From Capsicum annuum (Eukaryota; Streptophyta; Magnoliopsida; Solanales; Solanaceae), in contig NC_061121.1 of assembly GCF_002878395.1 (NCBI RefSeq), positions 131,387,696 to 131,451,695 of the forward strand: DNA of 64,000 bases, written 5' to 3'. The position numbers and the translations under genes are program-made. The notes beneath the pieces are model-generated. The model was not told the DNA's origin, made no database searches, and worked only from the letters and a program-made list of their open reading frames with translations. The stretch's first letter is position 1. Each line of letters opens with the position of its first letter. This document shows positions 34,915 to 46,980 of the stretch, piece after piece.

Positions 34915-36359
34915 CAAAACTTCAAAACCCCAAAATAACTCCTTTGCCTTATGTTATTACGATTAATCATTATTTTTTATCTTTAACCACCAAGGCAAGA
35001 GCTACTAGGGTTTTACAAGGAATTCAATAATTAGACTCAAGGTTTTGAGTACTCATCAATTTCCTCTATATTTCAAGCAACTTGCTTATCCCAAACATGT
35101 ATTTTTACATTGTGGTATTAATTTAATCAACTTTCATGTTATTTAATTAATGGGTTTAAAATTGGATTATGAGTCTTTGATTGTTATTCAATTAGTTGGT
35201 TTTCTCATGTTTTAAATGGATTATTCAAGCATTAATTTATGATTTTGAGGATTGAATGGGTGCATTGTATGAAGATTTGAATGGGGAACATGGGTTTTCC
35301 AAAATTGATGGATTTTACCTTGATATCGGCATTAACCTTAACCCACTTTGTGAACTTGGTTTTAAATATAGTTATTCACATAATTTAACTTATTTTAGAA
35401 CCCATTATATTGCATTAAATGGATTGTCCAGGCATAATTAAATTAGCTTGAAAGTGTAGTGGTATGATGATACCAAGTTGAAAAATGCCTTAATAGAGAC
35501 TCCATGGTTAATGATTAGGTTTATGCATAATCTCGAGGGGAGAGGGCACCAACACTGAAAACCACATTTGCTACCGTTGGTATCAATGTGACCGTGTGCT
35601 CGGTACACACTTTATATTTACGATGGCTATTGCCTTAGTATATTTAGCCTATCCTTGATTTCTTTGGTACTTATGGATAACACATAGCGGGACCCTTTTA
35701 ATAGGAGGAGTCAAACCCATATATCCCATTGGTACTCTTAGGATGGAATGAGTTACATAGTTTAGGTTAATATTTTAAATTCTCTTATTCATGTCCCTTG
35801 TCCCTATCCTAATATCCTATATGTATATATGAATAATATGAATGTGGTTTTGAATAGTTTTTTTGGCTGTTGCATTATTTTAGCTATTTCCCCTGAGTTA
35901 CATATCAGTGTTTGCCCTACTTACCATATTTGGACACTGTATTATTTTATAATATAGGGTTTAAGGGATTTTCTATTACTTTTGTGTAGTGTTAGGTGGT
36001 GTGGTATGTTGGTTGAGTTTTCATGAAATGTTGAGCCTTTATCTTTTGGAAAGCCCTGCTATTTTACTAGGTTTCTTTTTGATTTAAGGAATTGTGAATT
36101 ATATTTTATCATGGTCAGGGAAGGTCCAGACCTAGTTTTATATTTCTTATTTTTTAGGCTTTTGTGGAAGGTGTTGGGATGTTTGGTTATCTTGTTTAAA
36201 CTCTTAGATTTCATTCGATTTATCTATCTTAATTATTATTTTGGGTTGGCTTCCATTGTTTGCTTTATTATACTTGAAAGGTTAGGCTATGGGGTGGTCT
36301 CCCGACCATGATGGGCTTGAGATACCTATCATGACTAAACACTACTTTGATTCATAAAA
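34915..36359 (+). repeat. E8 5' LTR fragment (right arm of the palindrome)
   Basis: The reverse complement of 33411-34895 can be followed along the whole length, from the AAGGCAAAGG/CCTTTGCCTT region near the centre, through CTAGGGTTTTA (right arm near 35010), to the terminal GAGATACC and TCATAA landmarks near 36330-36359. As a + strand LTR it leads into gag at 36367. The PBS expected between them is missing. Confidence 0.75.
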
Positions 36360-36366
36360 TTTTAGG

Positions 36367-37420
36367 ATGAGGAGGAGAAGGGGGTAGGGAAAGGAAAAGA
36401 GGTAAAGCAATACCTACTAGAGGTGGAGCTCAAGAAACAACCAACAAGGCCCATCAATGGTCAATGACACTTACTCACCCAGACAATTATAAGAATGTTG
36501 ATGTTATGAATAAAGATTTTATAAAGTAGGAGGAGGTGTCACCAATTAAAGGTATATCTCTTCCCTTAATTTCTTCTCAGCTAATTCATTAGGTGTTTTT
36601 TCCTAAGTTGACTGGTTGATACTTAGGCTAATACTTCTATGCCTCCTTATCAATTTGCAAGAGTTCATATAACTACAATAGTTGTTTCTAATATTGGTGA
36701 GGCCTTGGAGACTGAGATTGTCCCCCAGTTGGTATTAGGTTCAATCATGATAGGACTGAACATGACTTTTTGACTATGTTCTTGAAGATGTAACCTTCTC
36801 TATTGTTCGCTCTAAAACTAAAGATGCATTTAGTTTACTGTTGATTATTACAAAAGTTTGCAAAATATGGGTATTTTTAAGCAGCTGGTGTTGAGTTTGT
36901 TACCTTCTTGATGCAATGTGATGCCAAGAAGTGGTAAAGGGGATATATGGAGTATTAGTCACCGGTTTTTCCTCCATTGAGATGGGCTTAGTTTCATACA
37001 CTGCTGTTGGAGAAGTATGTACCTCATACTCCAAATAATAATAAAAAAGATGAATTTTGGGTCCTTGACTAGGTTAATATTTTCATTAAAGCCTATAATA
37101 CCAAGTTTAATATCTTGTCTCAATATGCTACTCAGTTGCTTGGTATAGATAATGAGATGATTTGGTTATTTGTGAAAAGCCTAAACACTGGCATGCAAAA
37201 TTTGTCTGCTCATAATAGTTCTATTGGCAAAACCATTAACAAGGCCACTGATTATTTATAAAGGTAGAAGGATTAAATCAAGATTGTCAGGCAAAGATGT
37301 TAGAAAAATATCCCTAAAAATGGGTAACTTTAGTCGCTTATAATTAAGAGGTCACAATTAGGAGGCTTATCTGACTCACCCTATTTGGTCAGCTTTTATA
37401 GGGATTAGTTCGGGCCACTA
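36367..37420 (+). pseudogene. E8 gag fragment (Ty3/gypsy)
   Basis: The ATG at 36367 opens an Arg/Gly/Lys-rich start (MRRRRG, then stop). A capsid core can be followed across frames at about 36880-37260: FVTFLMQCDAKKW, then SPVFPPLRWA, LLLEKYVPHTPNN, YNTKFNILSQYATQLLG and LFVKSLNTGMQNLS. This wording belongs to a different gag subfamily from E1-E5. No PR, RT or IN follows; the gag is cut by the E9 LTR. Confidence 0.7.
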
Positions 37421-37440
37421 AAATACCCCAGTGGTTGATC

Positions 37441-38901
37441 TCTTAGAATTTATAAAATTCTATCCTTACTATGCTAATTATGACTCATCCTATATGTCAT
37501 AGGGAGTCTTGAAAGGTCATATGAACCTAGTCATAAGGTATCCAGTTAATGGTTCTTTAGTTGTTATGCTTCTTATGACTTGAGGTCACAAGTTGTAAAG
37601 ACCTCTAAGGAATTGTTTAACTCAAATCATAGCCTAAATAGTGAGTGTATGTCTAAGTTATATTCTGAGTATGAGTGGCTCACTATGAGTCGTAAGGACT
37701 TGTTACAAGTTATTTGGTGCAAATCTTAAGATGATCAATGTTTACCATAGTAGGTTTCTGTGTTACCATAGTAGGTTTCTGTGTTGACTATGACTAGACC
37801 CCACGAGTCATACAGTCCCATTATTAGTCATATTAGTTGAGTCATGGGGTCAACAGTGGGTATGTTCCCTTGACACTTTCTTAGCTACAACTCATGGTGA
37901 TAAGTTGTATTGTGACTCATACACACTGACAACTAAATTTTAGCTTTTAATTTGAGGACACTTTGGACAATTCCATTTTTACCCAATTAAAACCCCACAT
38001 TCATAAAGCACTTAAAGGTGTTATTTCTCATTCATAACATAGTTAGATACTCTCATAACTCTCTTAAATCCTCTCTATAAAGATACTTAGGGTTTTAAAG
38101 AATAGGTCATCCAAGGGCTCAAGGGTTGAATTCTCTTCGTGAAACTTGGTATTTTAGGCATGTTACTCTTCCCTAATTTCTATTTATTTAAAATCATGTG
38201 TTTTGATGTTTTATACATATGGTTTTGGTTTGGTTTTGGCTTTAAAACATGGGTTGAGGGTTTTGAATATTTGTTGTTGAACAATATTTCCCATGGTTTT
38301 CCTTTGATTATTCATTCTTTTATTATGGTTTTGAACTGGTGGGGTCCATGGTATGGGGAATAAATGAGGGGATTATGATTTTCCCCAACTTGTAACTTTT
38401 GATATGGTAATAACCCCAACCACATATAGTGAAATTGGTTTTTGTTATGAAAAACAGGTATATTGAACACTCTTGAACTATTGCATAATGTGAAAAATTA
38501 ATAAAGTATAATGATTTTGAATTGAACCTCATGGGTTTGTATAATTCTCCAAGCTAATGAATAATTGAACCAATGGGGCTGTGAATTTCCCTAAATAATA
38601 AAATTATTTTGGCATGTTGATGTTACTTTGTAAGTATAGTTGGTATGACGATACCAACAATGTATGCCTAAATATGTATCACGATTAAATGAATAGAAAT
38701 GTTTGATAAATAGTTTTACTAGGCTTTAATAAGGTTTGTGTAGCTGATTCAAAAAAGTAGAGGTCTCAAGGGACCAATACCAGAAATCGCAGTTACCGAT
38801 GCAAGGATCTACATGACCGGGTGGTTTGAATCCCCTTATTAATATCATATGATTGGGAGGTTGAAATACCCCATATTATACTACATGATTGGGTGCTTGT
38901 G
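37441..38901 (+). repeat. E9: truncated chromovirus-type LTR, + orientation
   Basis: It resembles the E3 LTR read on the - strand: the motif-rich U3 (37480-37950, GACTCAT/GAGTCGTAAGG copies), then a TCTCTATAAAGATACTTAGG landmark near 38072, then the GGCATGTTACTCTTCCC landmark. The first roughly 40 bp and the terminal part are absent, the latter because E5 starts at 38902. Includes a 21-bp tandem duplication at 37742-37783. ORFs within are incidental. Confidence 0.7.
37742..37783 (+). repeat. 21-bp perfect tandem duplication
   Basis: TTACCATAGTAGGTTTCTGT plus one base occurs twice in a row at 37742 and 37763, inside the E9 LTR. Confidence 0.9.
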
Positions 38902-40912
38902 TGTAACACCCTTAAAATTTTGGGTTTTTTATTTTTGGCTTTTTCATGCTTAAAATATTTATTTTTTATTTAAATTATGTTTGGCGATGTTAAAAAGGTA
39001 ATTCAAAAGTGTTTTAAAATTTTTGGATGGGGTTCAGGATGGTCTTGGGTCACGATGGGGGTAAGCCTCTACAATATTTGCCTGCCACGGAGGTTAGCTA
39101 CTGCTATAACCTCCTTGATACGAAAGATAATCATCGTGATAAGGTCCACGACATAGAGGCCAGACCTCTGCAATAAGGTTCGTGCAATGGACCTATAGTA
39201 ATTTTGGGTTGTCTTGTTATTTTTAAAATAGGATGAGGGGCAAAGGAGTCCTTTCACCTGTAAATGATTTTTAATCACTATAAGAACCTATTTTTATCAG
39301 TTTTGAATATATGAAGCTCATTCTTATTACTTTCAACTATCCTCTTTTAAATTCACTATTTTAACTCAAAGCTAGGGTTAAAGGAGGTGGTTATCTAGGG
39401 TCCTAATAGTGTGGTTTTCTTCAAATTTCTTGGCAATTAAGGCATGTACCTCTTTCCCTATACTTACCTTTCTGTTATGAAATGAATTGGTAATTATTAT
39501 ACATGGTTTTGATGTTGGGTTTTGAACTATGAGTTGAGGGTATTTTAATGTATTTGGTTTAAATGTTTTCCTATGATTATTATTGAATTATTATGCATTG
39601 AATTGATGATTTATGAACTCTGTCGGTGAGTAGGGATGGTGAATAAATTTAGGGATACATTGGATTCCCCAAATAATTGGTTTCGGTGTGGAAATTGATA
39701 ATAACCTCAACCCACTTGCATAATTGTCTTTGGAATATGATTTATCATTTGGTCTAGCTACTTTTTTCAAAACCTTGCACTCCATTAATAGTAATTGAAC
39801 ATGAACTAGATTAGTTTGGCTTTAAAATGGTTTTGGAGAGGCCTTGGTGGTGGTGGCTTTGGTTTATAAATTGTAGACTGTGGAGTCAACTTGGTTTAAT
39901 GGTTTTGCATGGCAAAAATGGAATAGACTTGTATGCTCAAATTTTGGTACGACGATACCAACGGGAAGTGCCTAGTTAAAAAATCATTGGTAAATGGTTA
40001 GGAATGTGTAAATGATTTTAATATAATCTTAAAAGGGGTTTTGTAGCAAACCCATAGAAGGTGGAGGTCTCGAGGGGATCGATCCTAGAAACTTATGTTT
40101 GTCGATGTGAGGTTTTGTCATGATGACCGTGTGCATGAGATACACTTTATATTTTAGGAATGGCATTAGGTTTCTCCAGTTTTCTCTAGATCGTGCCACT
40201 AACATGCACTGGGGCCCTTTCAGCAAATGAAGATAAACCTATATAGCCCGTGGGTACCTTTAGGATGACATAGCTACACAATCTAAGTTAATGATTTAAA
40301 AAGTCATGCTAAACCTTGTTCTCTTTTTCCCCAACATATGATATACATATATATATATGTGTTGCATATAATGTTGTGCATTGGGGTTTACTGGTATTCA
40401 TATTATGGATTATGAAACATTAATACATTATCCTTGAGATATATGCTAGCACTCCAACCACTAACCGTCTTTTGATGTTGTGTCCCCAAGCGATGTAGGG
40501 TCATAAAGAAAGTTTACCTTTCCTGCATAGTGATCAAATTTTAGTGGTTAGACGGAGAGTTTCCTTAGTGTTGTGAGCTTTCATCCTTCAGAAGACTTTA
40601 TTTTATATTTTGGTTTCCCTTATCTTAGACTTTATTTTATACTTGTTTTGGCTATCGGTGGGGCATGTCCTGATATTGTACTGGTATTCAGTTTTATTAG
40701 AGGCTTTGTTGGACTACTATTGATATGGGCATTATGGTTGATGTTTAGTATTAGTTTTGGTATTGTGGATGGTTTTTGGATATTGATCTTATATAGGATT
40801 TTGGGTTTATCTTTCCTATCTTATTATATATAATGGTTAAGTTGGAATAGTCTTAGGGGGTGGTCTTTGGTCCTCGATAGACTTGAGATACCCATCACGG
40901 CCAGGCCCTTGT
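38902..40912 (+). repeat. E5 5' LTR
   Basis: It starts TGTAACACCCTTAAAATTTT, matching the start of the 3' LTR at 55294. It ends near 40912 at the GGCCAGGCCC landmark; a small deletion has removed the LTR end and most of the primer site, so GAGCCTAGGTTCATGG follows almost at once. A perfect 8-bp stem lies at 39089-39096/39107-39114. Confidence 0.8.
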
Positions 40913-42189
40913 GTGGAGCCTAGGTTCATGGTCATTTAGGTGTCCACAAAGCCGTGTAAAGTAAAGTTTCTCAATGGGTGTGTATCACACCACACTTATA
41001 AGAGAGATGATACAAGGCACTTAGGAATGTTTCACTTTTTTATTTGTCTTATTTTCAAGCTACACAGTCTAAGGTCATGGATTCCACTAACTCGTATTTA
41101 TTCGCCTTGCAGATCATGTCTCCCAAATGATCTGAAGCTCATGGAAAATCATTTGTCCCGTCTGAAGACAATGTTGGTGAATCTCGTCCAACTTATGGGG
41201 TACAAACTCTATCTATGGTTGCAGCTTCTGATTATCCTCGTGGAGTCCTACCTGTCTTAATTGATCCTTCTCCAGAGGGTGACACTCCTGTTAGGTCACT
41301 TCAGGGAGATATTACCAATGCTAAGTTCAGCCAATCCATTAATTAATTGACTCAGTTGGTGACATCTCAGTCACGTTAGACAGGTTCTGCTGGTATTACT
41401 AGGAGTTCATATAAGGAAAATAGAGTTGGCTAGTTTATGAATCTGATCCATCTGACTTTCACTGGTACTAAGGTTAAGGAGGATCTTAAAAATTTTATAG
41501 GTGAGATAGAGATCATTTGGGTTATGCATGCTATGGAGGTAGAGGGTGTGGAATTTGGTGCTTATCTATTAAAGGATATGGTAAGCCAATGCTATGAGGA
41601 GTAGGAATGGCTTATGAGTGATGATTGTAAATTTTTTTATGGGAGGATATCCTTAGTGCCTTTGTTGATAGTTTTTTCCTTAGGAGTTGAGGGAGGCAAC
41701 AGCGGAGGAGTTTGTAAATTTAATGCTAGGCAAGATGTCAGTGAAGAATTATGCCTTAAAATTCCCCTAGTTGTCTCGATGTGCTCTTGAGCTAGGGTCT
41801 AGCATGATGGATAGAATGATAAAATTTGCTTCTAATTTGTCTTGTGAGTTGATTTTAGGGAGTAAAGTTTCCTTGTTAAATAAGAAGATGGACCTCTCTA
41901 GACTTGTGTTGTATATGAAATAGGTTGAGGAGGAAAAGAAAAAGCAAGAAGATATGGGTAAAGACAGAGTATGAAGTTTTGGTATTCAGAGCAGGGTGGA
42001 GATTAGCAACAGAGTTTTAGAAATGGTGGGAAATGGTCTAAGAAAAGGTGGGGCAACTCGGTTTCATATTCAACGGCTAGTGCTCATTTTCCTAAGCTAT
42101 TCAGAGATCGTCATTTTTAGAGTGGTCATGGTTCTAGGTCATAGGGTGCTCAGTCTCAAGCAAGAAGGGAAGGGCCCAGTAAACTCCAT

Positions 42190-42825
42190 CATATCCCCCT
42201 TGTAGATTGTGTGGTCGGTTGCATCATGGCTTTTATGGTGAGGGGAAGAATTGGTGTTTAAATTATGTCCAGTGTAGACATATGCTGAGGGATTTACTTG
42301 GGGTCAACGTTGCTCTAGGGGTTAATATGGTTCTAGTAGCCACATCGTTAGAACCTGCACCAAGGGGTACCACATCTAGTACAAGCTCAAGTCAGAATCA
42401 CTTGTATTCTCTTACTACTCATCAAGAGTCTAAGGCCTTACCGGATGTCATCACTGGTATGTTAGAAATCTTCTCTCAAGATGTCTACTATTTACTTGAC
42501 CCAAAGTCATATCCCCCTTGTAGATTGTGTGGTCGGTTGCATCATGGCTTTTATGGTGAGGGGAAGAATTGGTGTTTAAATTATGTCCAGTGTAGACATA
42601 TGCTGAGGGATTTACTTGGGGTCAACGTTGCTCTAGGGGTTAATATGGTTCTAGTAGCCACATCGTTAGAACCTGCACCAAGGGGTACCACATCTAGTAC
42701 AAGCTCAAGTCAGAATCACTTGTATTCTCTTACTACTCATCAAGAGTCTAAGGCCTTACCGGATGTCATCACTGGTATGTTAGAAATCTTCTCTCAAGAT
42801 GTCTACTATTTACTTGACCCAAAGT
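42190..42825 (+). repeat. Perfect 318-bp in-frame tandem duplication
   Basis: 42190-42507 and 42508-42825 appear identical base for base. The period of 318 is 106 codons, so the open frame is kept. It covers the gag zinc knuckle, the linker and the start of the protease. Confidence 0.93.
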
Positions 42826-42828
42826 TTA

Positions 42829-42833
42829 CACTT
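42829..42833. repeat. Target site duplication CACTT, left copy (E6)
   Basis: CACTT directly before the E6 LTR; the same five bases follow the other LTR at 48158-48162. Confidence 0.9.
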
Positions 42834-43687
42834 TGATACGAGACAAATGGTCATCTTATCTTTTGATGAAATTTTTGGAGGCCAACACATAGTAGCTCAA
42901 GACTTGGTCACCTCGAGAATACAAGAACATGCATGGAGGACCCATTTTGAGCATAACTTCAAGCAATCTCGCGAGTGGAAGATTTCTTGGAGCATTTAAG
43001 GTTGAGGACTCACGGTTTTGGACCTTAATTAAGGGCATTTTGGACATTACACATGGTGTATTTACACACCATGGCCGCCCCTCTCATTAAGGGCAAAGTG
43101 GTCTTTTTATCTTCATTTGTAATTTATTATAAATTGGCCCCCTTAGTCTTATTTTCACTAGATTTGGAATGATGAAGAATTGAAAGACATATTTTCTCTC
43201 TTTTGAGAGTGTAACACCCTTAGTTGTAGGGCTTGCAAAAGTCATCCTTAGCATAGGGCTTGGAAAAGCCAATATTGATCTTTGCTTGGAAACGGTAGAT
43301 CTTGAGGTGAGTTCATTCCCTTGGTGGTCACCAAAAAAGTGTGCTTTTGATTGTAACATTCCTTAGGGGTTAGTGTTGAAATACACATGGTTCTTAAACT
43401 TGTAATAATCTTGGTCTCACTATCTATCTTTATTTTCTTGCAAATCATGTATGTGTTGTGTAGTGGACTGTTTTGGGATTTTCGTTGAATTCAAAACTTA
43501 TATTATTGTTGTTCATCTTGTTCATAACATTTTGTAGCTATTTTTGTGTTAAAATATACTCGTGTATCTTGTATTCTTGTTGTTGGTAGCGAATCCGAGT
43601 GTGGACTCCATCTTGGTCCTTCAATCCTTAAGATTAGTGGACTGATTTTGGAGTGTGATTCATGTTTCCATTTTCATTTCCGTATCA
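42834..43687 (+). repeat. E6 5' LTR
   Basis: It begins TGATACG and ends CGTATCA, a 7-bp terminal inverted repeat. TATAAATT at 43128-43135 is a candidate TATA box. About 55 bp upstream is a hairpin with arms CATGGTGT and ACACCATG (43052-43073). The pair with 47303-48157 is clearly related, with most differences scattered substitutions. Confidence 0.9.
43128..43135 (+). promoter_or_regulatory. Candidate TATA box of the E6 LTR
   Basis: TATAAATT in an A/T-rich setting followed by GGCCCCC; the right LTR keeps the equivalent TATAAATA at 47597-47604. The position in the first third of the LTR fits a U3 promoter. Confidence 0.55.
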
Positions 43688-43689
43688 TT

Positions 43690-43702
43690 TGGTATCAAAG
43701 CA
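43690..43702 (+). other. E6 primer binding site (tRNA-Met type)
   Basis: TGGTATCAAAGCA follows two bases after the LTR end and differs at one base from the standard TGGTATCAGAGCA form. Confidence 0.85.
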
Positions 43703-44886
43703 TGGCTTGATTTTGTTTCCACAAGATCAATCTTGGGCTTGAGACCTTGAAAACTACAAAAAAAAAACTGAAATATGAAAATTCCAGAAACAGTCAAATC
43801 TGCCACCTTTGTGTTCTTGGCCGAAAATTGCATTCTTGTTGTATCTTGGCCGAGATTTGTTTATTGTATGTCTAGATCTAGTAGCGTTCTTGTTTTTTTT
43901 TTGTTTTTAGTGTTAGTTTTCTTGTCCACAAACACTTTGAGTCTAGATCTAAACTTGAGCTTGAACTTGTTGAATTTGTAGTTGTCTTGGCCAAGTGTTG
44001 GAGATATTGTTATTGTGGATTGTAGTTGGCCGTGTGAAAAATTGTTGGTGTTCTTGAAGATTATTGTTGTAGTTCTTAGTGTTGTTGTTGTTGTTCTTGA
44101 TGTTTATCACCACCTTCATATATTGTTGAAGATAAAGTGAATGCTAAATCCAAAAAGTTGAAGGAAAATGGTGTATTATTTGTTTGTCTTGAAAGACACT
44201 ACAACCAACAAGGACCTATCAATCAAGTCTCAACCACTTTCCAACATTTTTTCATGATTTAAGGATCAATGTTTTAAGGAGAAGTACAAGAAAAAGTCAA
44301 GTCTTAAAAATTGAAAAAGGCTCCAAGACTTATTTTCCCTCCTAAAACAAATTCCACCAATCTAAATTAATTTTTTTTATCAAGACTTGAACATTTCAGA
44401 ATAAGCACTGGATAAAATTGAACTAATACGTGGCTGCCATGTCATCACGCTACTGTTTACGCAATATTTTTGAGCTCAAAATTTTAGATTCTTAGTTTCA
44501 TCCTATCATTTCATTAGGTTCATGTCTTGATTCTAGAATTAATTAACAACTAGTAATCACCTACTTAGTTATAGATTAATTATTGAATCCGTTTCTTCGT
44601 GTCTTCGTTATTTGTGTGCTTCTCATCTTTAACTCGTAGTAACTTCTTTGTTTCAAGTTAGTAAGTAAATTTTATTTTTGTGTCTTGAGTCGATCAAAAA
44701 AGAATCTATTCCAGCCACCAAGTAGAATTGACATCCTATTGACTACCGGAGTATAAGCAACTTTCAATATTTGCTGCTCCAATTGTGAGAATCACAAAGG
44801 ATAGTGAATAGGAGTGTAAGTGAGAAGTTTTTACTACTAATCTTGTTTGTTCATTTTGTAGGTTTAAAAGATGATATAAGGGGAAT

Positions 44887-45135
44887 ATGTCTTCGATACC
44901 CAGGGATTATTATGACTACAACATGGGAGACTATGATTGTAGTGATGGGTTTTATGGCTATGAAGTTGAGGGAGATTGCGGAGGCTATGAAAATGGCCAT
45001 GATTGAAACTTGGGCAAATTTGAAAGTTACTTTTTTAAGGGAGAAAATGAGGTGAATGAAGTTCCTAGTGCTTATAGTAACTTTGGAGATGATGTAGGAC
45101 CTCGTGATGGATCTTATGATGATGTTGGGGCGTGA
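44887..45135 (+). pseudogene. E6 ORF, N-terminal Tyr/Gly/Asp-rich part
   Basis: The ATG at 44887 gives MSSIPRDYYDYNMGDYDCSD, followed by more Tyr/Gly/Glu-rich sequence up to a TGA at 45004. The frame continues as acidic low-complexity sequence to a second stop at 45133. No known domain was recognised. By position, directly after the leader, it would be the gag-equivalent or N-terminal part of the E6 product. Confidence 0.5.
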
Positions 45136-45290
45136 GAGGAGTCTTACACTTCTTACTCCAAACCTAGTTTGGTGTTAGGTATAACCCTTTTGTTCGCGAA
45201 GCTTATGAGAGCTATGATGAGAGTACACGTGAGAAGTAAGAAGATCCATATTCTCCACCTTGTAGTACTTCTTATCAAATTTGATATAGT

Positions 45291-46592
45291 GTGAATAGTT
45301 ATACTAGCTCTAGTGGAGGTTGTCCAATAAGAAGAAGAGGGTATGCATCTCCAAAACCAAGGGTTACTCGTATGCCTTACAATGTTGATCCAAGAAGGAG
45401 TGTACACTCCGAAAAGGTGACCATGTGTGGGATACCAGGCTGCCTCATTGTGCTAACTGATAGGTACTATAGAAACTACATCGTTCCATCCATGGTTGAC
45501 TAATTGGGGTTGTTTCGCGAGCCTTTACTAGTTCTATACTTCTTGGATGGTTTTAAGGTTACCGAGAGGGTCAAGGTTGTTTTCTACCAATTTGAATACC
45601 GTGAGGAGGTATGGTACGATATTCTTCCATTAACATATGGTCATGTATGCTTAGGTGCCAATTGGTTTGCACAACATAGAGTTCCAAACGTGCAAAATTG
45701 GCCAAATATTATAAGAGACCAATGGGGGAATCGCCTCATGACTCACTTGGTGCCCAATCTACGAAGAGAAATGTCTACCTACTCAACTCCGAATTATTAT
45801 GAGAGACAAAAGATTGAGACGAGTAAGGGAGTGCAGGGTAGTAATTTAAGAGTTGATAAAGGAGAGGTTTTGTGGAGCAAAGTAAGAGGATTACTACCAA
45901 ACCATGCTAAAATTGGTTGTCCTTCTATTTCTAATGATATTTGTGTAGGTATCAACATGGCAAGCGAAGAAGAACAATGCCAAAAAGAAGTTTCTGCCCA
46001 ATCTTTTAGAGGACCTTCACTCCATGACAAAGAAGAATCTACTCAAGGACTTCAACGTAAAATGGCAAACTCTTACACTTTTGTACATGTGAATGATAAT
46101 TGTGTGGCTAGTAGCCCATTGAGTGTGAGTTGTAGCTTGCCTATATAAGAGTGCATTGTTTCTTTGCCACTTGATAATGATGTACATGTTGTGAGTGTGG
46201 ATACACTAGTTGATCCTATTGATGACCAAATACAATCTTCTTGTAAGATCAATTAATGTCCACCTAGTGTTGAAACCATTATGTTGAATGAAAGTACATT
46301 ATCTTTTGAAATTTGTGTTGATCAACTTATGTGTGAAAATTACCCACCACTTGAGGATGTGTATGATGTAATTAATTAACCTCAAGTGTGTGATGATTTT
46401 GAAAATATTGATCAAAGTGAGAATGAACCCGAGAGCTCTTCTTGGGGTAATGTTGTGTTTGTAACATCCTTGAAACTCGATATTGATCATTTAGAGAGTG
46501 AGGAACTTTCTTGTTCCAAATCTGTCCGTGAGGTAGATCACACTCTTTTTATGTATAATGTCTTGTTTGAAGATGATTTAAAACACTCCTAA
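45291..46592 (+). pseudogene. E6 ORF, retropepsin-like and acidic C-terminal part
   Basis: A single frame can be followed from 45291 to 46592 with four internal stops (near 45501, 46146, 46254 and 46377). Around 45480-45670 it reads PSMVD, stop, LGLFREPL, then EEVWYDILPLTYGHVCLGANWFAQHRV, which resembles the C-terminal half of plant Ty3/gypsy retropepsins, where a CDVVPM...LLGRPW line is usual. The catalytic Asp motif upstream is not recognisable. The rest is acidic and repeat-poor. A third ORF piece follows at 46699-46980 in another frame. Confidence 0.55.
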
Positions 46593-46698
46593 GGAACCTA
46601 GTGGTGAAAATGATGGTACAGCTTGCCTTGGAAGCTATAGCCTATATGCTAACCCACTATGGTGTGACAACATTCCTCCTAAAGAGGGAAATCTCTTC

Positions 46699-46980
46699 TT
46701 GGAAGATGAGAGTACTCTTAAGGGTAAGGAATGTGTAGTTGCGGAAGTTACTTCTTCTTCTACTTTGTGTGATTTCATTGTTAAGAGTACTCATGGTGAT
46801 TATTGGGAAACTAGTAGTGAGTACACACATGAGAGCACCTTTGTAGAAGTTGATTTGAGTGATACATTTTTGTACTCTCTATTTATTGTGGATGATATGT
46901 ATGTTATTATAGAGAGTATGTCATTTAGTTTGGGTGTAGACCACGGGAAAGGGAAGTGTTGTCGAGACCCGTGTCTATAG
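46699..46980 (+). pseudogene. E6 ORF, distal fragment
   Basis: 93 codons starting MEDESTLKGKECVVAEVTSS and including a hydrophobic patch (LFIVDDMYVIIESM). It probably belonged to the same long product as 45291-46592 before a frameshift. No domain was recognised. Confidence 0.4.

Larger units (their letters stand above)
41116..42833 (+). pseudogene. E5 gag remnant with duplicated zinc-knuckle region
   Basis: The ATG at 41116 gives MSPK followed by a stop, then SEAHGKSFVPSEDNVGES. The capsid part is at about 41440-41640 (LTFTGTKVKEDLKNFIGEIE) and 41690-41900, and the charged stretch at about 41920-41960. The zinc-knuckle segment (CRLCGRLHHGFYGEGKNWC) has Cys, Cys, His, Cys, but the second knuckle is degenerate (LNYVQCRHMLRDL). 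The knuckle and linker are duplicated exactly in frame (42190-42825), giving a 209-codon open stretch 42207-42836. The end runs into the protease start (YYLLDPK). Confidence 0.78.
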
